From: Diadema setosum
Taxonomy: Eukaryota; Echinodermata; Echinoidea; Diadematoida; Diadematidae
Assembly (NCBI RefSeq): GCF_964275005.1
Contig: NC_092692.1
Coordinates: 14,205,584-14,269,583, forward strand
Length of the DNA: 64,000 bases
Reading direction: 5' to 3'
The position numbers and the translations under genes were made by a program. The notes below the pieces were generated by a model. That model had not been told where the DNA came from. It made no database searches and saw nothing but the letters and a program-made list of their open reading frames with translations. Of the stretch, positions 56,039 to 64,000 are shown piece by piece (within the stretch, counting starts at the first letter, position 1; each line of letters starts with the position of its first letter).

Positions 56039-59000
56039 TCACTTATCCTTGTGCTTTTTGGCCTTCTCCCCTTTCTCGTCAGTGCCCTTCCTCTTTGGGG
56101 CTGCTCCATTGGGTTGACCAAGAATGGATGGGTCCAGCTTGTTGGCCATGTAGTGTGTCCACAGGGCCAGCTCCACCTGGTGTGGTGTCCACTTAGCAGA
56201 GGAATCTGAAAACAACAGACTTTAGCATCATTCAATTGTCCAGAACACCTTCACACTTATCCTACTCAACATACCCTGCATGTAGGGATGATGCATATAG
56301 CATACAGCCATGAGCACAATGGACATGACTTCAAGCTGGCATTTAGCATGCACATGGTCAGCTTCATATGTTGCATGTCCTTCCTTCTTTCTTAACAAAA
56401 GAATTTCAATAGGGTAATACAATACAATCTGGTCTTGCCATGTTCATGCAACAACAAAAGCAAACGTTGTCAGGGAATATTCATTGCAAGGTTACCCTGA
56501 ATAAGTTCTTGGTTCATTCATGAAGACAGAAAATGCTGAACAATTTGAAATTTTGATATTACTCTCTGGATGAATGAATAATAGAAAGAAACAATGAGAG
56601 AGCAATGCCTGAATATATGTATCTATAAACGAGCAAAGGATAAATCAAGAAGATGGGGATAGCAGACAGGCAGCGTACCTTTATTCAGTCTGGCAACACA
56701 CTTCTGTACTGCCTCGCAGTATCTCTTGTAAGCCGAGTCGGTGTAGGCTAGAGGAGTGCAGCCTGGTACAGCCAGCATGCTCTCATCTGCCATGAATGGG
56801 GCACACTCTGGGGCACCAGCAGCCAAGACAGCTGTGTGAGTAAGAGGATTTTAATACCATAGCAGGTTCAAAGGAGATGAATATTGTACATGCAATGTTT
56901 TGCACTTTCTTGAGCAAAATATCAGTGACCGCAGCATACAATCTACATGAACATGTTTGCAAGTTTTCATAAGGAAAATAGAACTGAAAAACTTCTATTT
57001 TGTGTCTCATGATTACTTGTACTTGTATATTTTCACTGAATTCCTGTGGTCATCACTGAATAAATGTTCTTTCCATTCAAGATGTCCTCATCCACAAAAA
57101 GAGAAGATTATAGTCTATTACATCAATGGACCAAATTTACCATTCATGACAAGAGGAGAAGCCTGTGACATTATGTAAATTAATGAAGACTACTGGGGCT
57201 TTTTCTTCCCAACAACTTAATTGACCTAGTTCAAAAGCTTTGTGCTTGCACAAATACATTGTACATGTATGTAAATAAAAAAATGTGAATAAGCAACATG
57301 TTGCCCTTTTTCCTTATAGGGTCAGAGTGCTTACATCACACCTGTCAAATCACAGAGCAACCTATGGATCCTAGACCAAAAGTCAAGTCTAGTTTATAGA
57401 CATCTTTACCACAATCATGGAAATTGAGAATCACAGATCCATGTACCGGTACTTAAACAGTTATATATTTGTGAACCTGCCTCAGACAATTCAATCAATG
57501 CAGGAAAAAAAAAAAAAAAAAAAAGAGTTGGAAATGTGTATCGGTACCTGAAGCAGTGGCCGGTCCCACTGCTTTGAGGACAGTGAGCTCCTTGATGGCA
57601 CTGCCTACGTTGGGCAACTTCTTGAAGGCTTTCTTACTGGCACCCTCCACCAACTCTGGGCTGTTGGTCTTCACCATCTCCTTCAGTCTGGGGCGAAACT
57701 TGCCCCTCTGTTTGACAATCAATTTGATTATTCACTAATTTGCAGTAAATACTGACACCACTTGTTCAAACGGAGAAAACCTTGCATAATGAATATAGTA
57801 ATTGTGTGTTAAACTGATACTAAAAAGTCATTTATTCATCAACAGAAGAGAGGGTTATAAAATGGTAAGTAAAAGTAAAATTATATCAATACTGAAAGTG
57901 GGAATACAATTTTTGCTTTGCTCTTCTGATAAGGGGGCAATCATCTGCTTAGTAACATGTGTAGTGTACATTAAGATTCATTTCATTTCTGACTGTATCA
58001 TCATCTTTAAGTTTTGGTACTGATTACATGGAGCTGAAATCAGGGGCAACATTCAGTTAGTAGAAGTATCTGTATCAGCTCTCACAGAATATTTGTAAAA
58101 TGATGAAGGTTTTCCAAATCTTTCCTTTCACTTTCTGCCGTGTTCTTGAGAAATCACTTTTCTCATGTCTACAACAGGACGACACAACTTACAGTTAGCT
58201 TCCATTCCATGAGTTTAGCCAGCTCTTCATGGGTGATGTACTTTTCATCTCTTTGCTGAATTGCTTTGGGAAGCTCTTTTTGGAACCTTGACAGAGAATG
58301 AAACAATGTAGCCTTAAGAATCAATGTATGTCAAATGAATCTACTTTCACTTATTTCCTGATAAAAAATCTGCATGTTATGCAGCACAGAGATCATTTAC
58401 TATACTCACAGATGAAGTATGGGAGGAATCATTTTATAATTTGTGATTATAACGTTGCTCAACTTTAAGTGTAACTGGGGAATATGCATGATAATGTTCA
58501 CTAAGCTTAGAGTTATCTAGACATACAGTACTAAGGCTGCCTTAAGTCTTAACCTGTTGAGGACGGGCTGATTTTGCTACAACACTTTTAAAGCATTACA
58601 TAACAACCTTGTCAAAAAACTGAATCGCTGCTGCTACACTGTATAAATGGTGTCTCATCTACTTAAACATCTCATGCATGATAACATTTAAAGTAAGAAA
58701 TGTGGTCCACACCTTTTTTTTTTCCTTCTTTTTTTACACACTCCAAAATTAATGAAAGATGCCTCACGCATCCATGTAATCATCTAACAATAATTTCAGG
58801 AATAATCCCTTTTTTTGCTCTCTCTCTCTCTTTCTCTTATACTTGTGCCTGTAAAAAGCATAGTGAATGTTACTGTCCTGAAAAAAAGATGTCAATTTGG
58901 AGGGCTTGACAGAGAAAACTTGTATCGTCAGAGACTCCTTCTGCACAGTGCCTGAATGTCCAAACTCGCATGTCTCCATAGCAACTTACTATATCTATCG

Positions 59001-59175
59001 ACTGAACTACTGTACGATCACTTGCACATTACCATGCATCCAATGTGAGCAGAGATTTGCCACTGGCTTGCTTCATCTTGGATGCCTTGAGTCGCAGGAC
59101 TTGCTCATAGAGGTCCAGGACCCTACTCCACTCTTCCCCATTCGAGGATGACACAAAGCTGTTAGTCGATGTCAT
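56039..59175 (-). CDS. Conserved-looking 238-aa protein with helix-hairpin-helix motif (5 exons)
   Basis: Exons on the minus strand: 59033-59175, 58193-58286, 57548-57707, 56679-56831 and 56039-56205. All have GT-AG ends and phases that join cleanly, giving 717 nt and 238 residues. The start is an ATG at 59175 in an exon whose acceptor lies 6 nt upstream. Residues 1-50 hold a helix, EEWSRVLDLYEQVLRLKA. Residues 60-80 hold YITHEELAKLMEWKLTRGKF. The centre has IKELTVLKAVGPATASAVLA, a helix-hairpin-helix (LKxVGPxTA) as found in DNA glycosylases, then APFMADESMLAVPG. The C-terminus has KWTPHQVELALWTHYMA and a Lys-rich tail. I know no function. By motif it could bind DNA. The pattern of spliced, non-repetitive, basic exons supports a real gene. 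Confidence 0.85.
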
Positions 59176-59529
59176 AGCGATCTGAAAGAAAGCACAGGGC
59201 CACTGGAAATAAAACTTTTTCATTATGATACCTATGTTACAAACTGCAACATAGCAGAAAACATAGCCTTTAGGAAATTTGAAAAGGCTTACAAGTCCTT
59301 CTGAGTTGGTGTCGAGTGTTGTTACAGTATGTGCAAGGATCCTTTAGGATTACCTCACAAATATGAAGTCCAAATATAGTCCATTAAGTGTATGAATGCA
59401 GAAGTCAAATATAAAATCCAGACACAATGCCAATGCTATAATTTTTTTTTTTTTAATTTGACTGATAAAGATCGAAAAGATACTGATAGATCACTAATCC
59501 CAGTAATGAGCTCTAGTGTCAACAAACAA

Positions 59530-60075
59530 ATTTGATTGTACACGTTGTTAAAGAACCACGCCATACCCTGGGGTACCCCGGGTTAAAGCATTTTGTAGCA
59601 CAATCATTTGGTAGCACCATCATCGTCAGAGACTCCAACCCCAAGCACCTTCTGATCTGGAGATTCTCCCGCCTGAAACCCCTAGCAAACGGGAGACTCC
59701 AATTTTATGTGCGCAAAGCGCACATCATGAGCATGAAATGTGAAGTTCCTTTGCGGCCAGGGTCCAGGGCCCGCTTAAGGGCCCTGGAAGCTTTAGGGTT
59801 CCAGATGCTCTCTCGGGCTATCTCACGCTTATTTTTCGACATACCTGGTACGATGACACTAAGTAAGAGATCATTTCAAGCGGGAGAACGGGAGTTTTTG
59901 CAAAAATGGGCTTTTGGCGGGAGATCTCCCGTTGAAAGCGCGAGAGTTGGAGTCTCTGCATCGTGTTTGAAAGATGTAGGCCTACAGATCCCGGGCACAG
60001 ATACACACCGTAACCGTGGCAACTAACTAAACACAGCCCCGTTGCTGTACCCAACGCGACAGTGTGTTTACCAGT
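59530..60075. other. Possible repeat in the upstream intron of the HhH gene
   Basis: The phrase GAGACTCCAA occurs at about 59629 and 59694 and inverted (TTGGAGTCTC) near 59946, and an open frame of 164 codons spans it. It lies inside the inferred 5' intron of the minus-strand gene. The last part (GCAACGCGACAG-like near 60050) resembles 4755-4825. I do not call a gene. Confidence 0.35.
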
Positions 60076-60699
60076 CAAATGTAGACCCTATATTTTTGAC
60101 AAAAATTTCTTTTTGTTTTTCATGTATGGGTAATATTGTAGCTGTTCGTGCATGCAACAGAAGTTCTAGTTGGGTCATATGATGAAGATGCATTGATTAC
60201 GTACCACTCTACCAGTGGCAGCATTGAATTGGTGATGTATGAAGTGACTAGTAATTTAATACACCAGCTATATAGGGTCTATACAGGTAAACAGTTAACA
60301 GTTGCTGTAGTTGCATTTTTATATTGCCATGTTGCATTTAGACCTAGGCCTACTCCAAGCTCCAATCATGACCAGCATACAAGTCATATTCTATCAATAA
60401 TCATGCCTGTGGAGCAAGTTATGACAGGTGTTTCATCAGTCACATAGTGCCTTGGTCTGTCTGCATAACTACACACGCTTTCAATTTCTCACCACAACAA
60501 GCCCTCCAGAAACTTAGGTTTGTGTGTAGCACTGGGTCATTCTTTGCTAGGTGTATATTTTTGGCCTTACAAATTATTGAAAGAAAAGTGTCTCAAAAAT
60601 GGAAAATTTTTCATAAAGTGGGAAAATCATGATGAATGTTGACTTCATTTAATACGGGCGCAATCTTTATGGGGCGTTTCCTCATTTAAAATAACTTTC

Positions 60700-61810
60700 A
60701 ATTTTCAGTGCTGCAGTAATAAATATATGCAAAATGCGACGTGACGTAGATGACGTGACAGAGATTACATTTTATAATCTAGATGGTATAAACAAAGTTA
60801 AGAATAGTCTATATTTAATGCAACCACCTGAACAAAAAACAAAAAAATAGCAGTAGTTACTTAAAGGACTTCGAATATGATTAAACACTAGATGCATTTT
60901 TAATATAACTTTATTGTTATAATTTGTACTAAAGAAAGAGATCCATCAACATCATCTCCGTCACTTTTTATGATGGAGATGACGTGATGAAGAGATGCCG
61001 GTATGGAGCTTTTTCAATTTTTAGCTCTTAATGGTGCGATCTGGTGCATACTTAAGTGACCAGTTTTTACTTATTTTGAAAGACAAAAGGGAAATATACC
61101 ATCAATTGCAACTATCACTTTAATCCTTTGAGCTATGCTCCTTATCATAGGCCAAAGTTGCAGACTTCGCCCGATGCGTGAGAAAAATGGGTGCCATGCA
61201 CGAGATCGTGAGACGAACCCTAAATGTGTGTGTCTCACGTAGAATGCGTGAGACTTGGTAGCTCTGGTGATGGAGATGACAGGTCGAACAATTAATGGCC
61301 TCCTATCATCTTCCTAATCCATTCACCTGCGGTAGAAGAACCGTGTGTACTAGTAGAGGGTATGATCTTCTCTCCTGTGATGCTACCAAAATTATAAATC
61401 AATTTGATTTGATATGTAAAGCGTTCGGAGATGACGCTGTACCCCCAAGTATTAATAGTCATTCTCTTTTGTTTATCCTTACTTTTGGTCTTTAATTGTA
61501 CCCGTGCTCCTCATCCTGTTCCCCACACTAGGCTTTCGTTGGGACCTACACTCAACAAGCTTTGCTTTTTAGTAGGTTCCATCGTATTTCTCTTTGCATC
61601 CTTTACTTTGATTGAAAATGACACATCGACCGCTATGTATTATGTTTGTAATTTAGTATTCCTATTTCTTTATGTATGTATCCAAGCTGGACATTCTGTA
61701 TTATTATATTGATATTAAATTGATATTAAAGGGTATATTTCTACCCAACATTTTTCTTTAATGGCGCCCTAAATGTTTGTGACGGAGATGACGCAAAATG
61801 GTAGGACACA
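60700..61810. other. Region with recurrent GGAGATGACG motif
   Basis: Motifs on the plus strand: TAGATGACGTGAC (about 60745), TGGAGATGACGTG (60975), TGGAGATGACAGG (61270), CGGAGATGACGC (61425) and CGGAGATGACGC (61783), with an inverted CATCTCCGTCAC at about 60952. Two hydrophobic open frames (61295-61495 and 61431-61712) carry no known domain. The arrangement recalls the motif-studded inner transposon at 31546, but no clear inverted ends were found. Confidence 0.4.
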
Positions 61811-62059
61811 CAATTTTGAATTATTGAACTTCATTCTTTTTTTTAATTGGGATATCAATATGCTATAATTTAATAGTATGCTCTGAAGAAAGTGAAATGA
61901 AATAAAAAAGCATTTAAAAAAGTTTCAACGTGCTTCCACCTTGAAATGCGACATGAGGATATTTATTTGTAGTATGGCACTGGGACATGGGGTTTTCAGT
62001 GGTACGGACATGGTAAACCGGGTCTATAGGCCTAGGTCAAGATAAACAATTCATTCCTT

Positions 62060-62500
62060 CAGATGCAAGCATCTTCACTTTGCCTCCCTCTACAAATTAA
62101 ATTTAAGATCGCAACTGCTGATCTGTAAATTAACAAACATGTCGGAAAAAAGGAACCAGTGGGACTCGAACCTGTCATCTACTGCTTTCCGGGCAGTGAC
62201 ACTACCACCAGGCTGTCCCTGGTTGCTTTCATTTAATATGCCTTGTCCGCCTGGGACTACTTAACATAACAATGTCGGAATTTCGAAGCTTGGGTATTTG
62301 TTCCATGTTCATCGTGTCACTGCCGGCAACCAAGGACAGCCTGGTGGTAGTGTCGCTGCCCGGAAAGCAGCAGATGACAGGTTCGAGTCCCACTGATGGT
62401 TCCTTTTTTCCGACATGTTTGTTAATTTACAGATCAGCAATTGCGACCCTAACAAATTTAATTTGTAGAGGGAGACAAAGTGAAGAAGCTTGCATCTGAA
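62060..62500. mobile_element. Head-to-head pair of tRNA-derived SINEs (inverted repeat)
   Basis: The left arm (about 62060-62226) is inverted relative to the right arm (about 62325-62500), with a spacer near 100 bp. Each arm has CAGCCTGGTGGTAGTGTC (A-box region), an anticodon-like stem-loop (CTGC CCGGAAA GCAG) and a B box GGTTCGAGTCC, then a common tail containing GTCGG and ATTTGTAGAGGGAG. The acceptor stem is not intact, so these are SINE heads, not working tRNA genes. Confidence 0.7.
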
Positions 62501-62686
62501 CCTTCACCCCTCTGAATAATATCTTTCTTTCAATTCATTCCTTCTTTTTTTTTTTTTTTTTTGGTATAGAGTCTATGTTATCTTGTTAATTGATACATGA
62601 ATTTTAAGCCATTTTAAACATAGGTAGGTACGCCGACACTTTTTCAAAACACAATCTTTTTACAGAAATGATACCTTACCTGTGTA

Positions 62687-62880
62687 CACAACAGCGTTCC
62701 AACTGCCGAAATTCGTCTTTTTCACGGTAAAATTTCCCCAAAAGCGTTAATTTCCGAGTTAAACTGACACCAGTTTGGCACCAAATGATTGGAATATTAA
62801 TTAGATTTCGCGCGTGCTACGTGCTCGAGATCGGTGTTCAGATTTGGCCAATTCACGTGACTTATGGGCGGAGCTATGTC
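62687..62880 (-). promoter_or_regulatory. Likely promoter and 5' exon of the HhH gene
   Basis: On the minus strand, a strong splice donor CACAG|GTAAGGTATC lies at 62686. In the stretch just upstream are CCAAT (in GGCCAATTC), an E-box CACGTGAC and a GC box GGGCGGAGC, all at about 62844-62877. This suits a TATA-less promoter with a non-coding first exon that splices to 59181. The link is inferred from signals only. Confidence 0.4.
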
Positions 62881-64000
62881 AGGTATTGATCTTGATCGAA
62901 GTCGTTTGTTTACTTTTCTGCAATACTAATGAAGATTAGTTGACATAGTTCGGTACCTACAGTTCACTCCTCATTGTAACCAAGTATTCCAGATCGGCAA
63001 TTTTCTTCTTTTATACCGACCTTTCTCGTAAACTCATAGCCCATACCGGTGGATGTGAAAATTAATCTTCATTTCGTAGTAGTAACCCAACTGCGAGTCG
63101 AACGTGAAGGCATAGGTGAGAAAGTATTAAATTAGGGGCCTAAATGACCTTTGCTTTATTTTTGTACATAATACCTTTAAACTAGAGGGACACAGAAATA
63201 TACACTTAGCGAAGAATAACCCCTTTAATGTTACACACTTGAGCTCACAGTCCTATATAGTAGCTCCATACATGGTTTGACCATGGAGATACCGAGTAGT
63301 GGAGCCAGTCAGTAGCTCCATCCATACATCGCATGGTGTGACTACATACACGTGGTTTACTCACTCGTCAATTCCCATTTACGATTCACAGTTCGCGCCA
63401 TTCATCTCCCAGGCCCTCTCTATCTCGGCAATAGGGCGCCTAAACCAATCGTGCAAATAATGTGGGACCCCAAAATATGACTAGGCCAAAGTATACTTAC
63501 AGGTTGTAAAACAGGCGTAATAGTTCAAGAACAATCCTCGCGAAATAGGATACCGTTGCGTTGCTAGTCAGTGCTTGGATGTTCAGTGCGGAGGGGTCTC
63601 TAGCTACTCATTTGCTCAGGCCTAGGCGCAGACATCACAAGGGCAATTTAGTCTGATCACCTGATATGGTCACCTGATACAACTGCATCTCTGCACAGGA
63701 ACGCAATGTCATGACAAGGAGCAAAATGAAGGAACAGGCGCGTCTCAACACCCCCACCCACTACAAAATAAAAACTGGGAATGTAGTCATGAATACTAGG
63801 CCTATGGTATGGCTTCCCGATCCCGCTCGGTCGCCCCACCCCTGTCTTGCACGTATTAGCCTTGGCCTTCTCCTGGGCTACTTTTGAGATACAAGTTTTC
63901 TTTTTAACTCCTTTCCAGGTCCCAGCATGCAGATCCGGAAAGAAATAGGCCCTATAGATAAAATAAGAATAGACACACATATAGAGAGACATGGTTCTCT
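62881..64000. other. Right-edge sequence without a recognised gene
   Basis: I see no conserved exon. Short phrases such as GTAGCTCCATAC repeat loosely near 63260-63330. An open frame on the minus strand at 63657-63992 has no domain. Confidence 0.4.

Noticed and set aside
59532..60026. 164-codon plus-strand frame upstream of the HhH gene
   Set aside because: No domain, lies in a repeat with inverted GAGACTCCAA, and no splice or start support.
61431..61712. Hydrophobic membrane-like frame
   Set aside because: Hydrophobicity follows from T-rich sequence; no start context or exon structure.
63657..63992. 111-codon minus-strand frame at the right edge
   Set aside because: No domain, no splice context and no conservation signal that I can see.

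Overview
The window is animal nuclear DNA. It holds intron-rich genes with GT-AG splice sites, very large repeat-filled introns, and several families of invertebrate DNA transposons and retrotransposons. The encoded proteins are metazoan. The repeats (short inverted-repeat elements, a CCGTCCGTCC element carrying arrays of AGGTCA, and a repeat that opens AGCTCACCTGAGC) are of the kind common in marine invertebrates. I think a marine invertebrate deuterostome, most likely an echinoderm, is the best guess, but that is an inference.

Left part (1-30,900): the 5' half of DNA topoisomerase III alpha (TOP3A, minus strand, 7 exons, running off the left edge) lies head to head with a complete eIF3 subunit D gene (EIF3D, plus strand, 15 coding exons, 547 codons, 6056-27220). 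All exon joins were checked for phase. The EIF3D introns carry many small inverted-repeat elements. Each of the five consecutive introns 10-14 also carries one C/D-box snoRNA-like unit, and all five share an antisense element to the peptidyl-transferase region of 28S rRNA. This looks like a snoRNA host gene whose snoRNA (SNORD1/snR38 type by target) has multiplied from intron to intron.

Middle part (30,900-55,200): a nest of mobile elements. A 6.4-kb element with terminal inverted repeats (30897-37314) holds a second, 3.9-kb element (31546-35450) studded with nine copies of a GATACGTTAC motif. A homologous site without the inner element exists near 51770. A decayed Ty3/Gypsy element follows in pieces (37551-38048, 43824-44424, 46992-49037, plus a zinc-finger ORF and a 3' LTR). 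It is interrupted by a LINE 3' end, by a GC-rich block encoding a zinc-finger ORF and a TatD-type nuclease next to a separate LTR, and by a 2.56-kb insertion flanked by a 9-bp target-site duplication.

Right part (55,200-64,000): a five-exon minus-strand gene (56039-59175) for a 238-residue protein with a helix-hairpin-helix motif like that of DNA-repair proteins. I do not recognise a named family. It is followed by its probable upstream promoter region (about 62,690-62,880), an inverted pair of tRNA-derived SINEs, and about 1 kb in which I see no convincing gene.

The three host genes cover DNA topology and repair (TOP3A), translation initiation (EIF3D, with rRNA-modifying snoRNAs in its introns) and perhaps DNA binding (the HhH protein). 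Everything else is mobile or repetitive.
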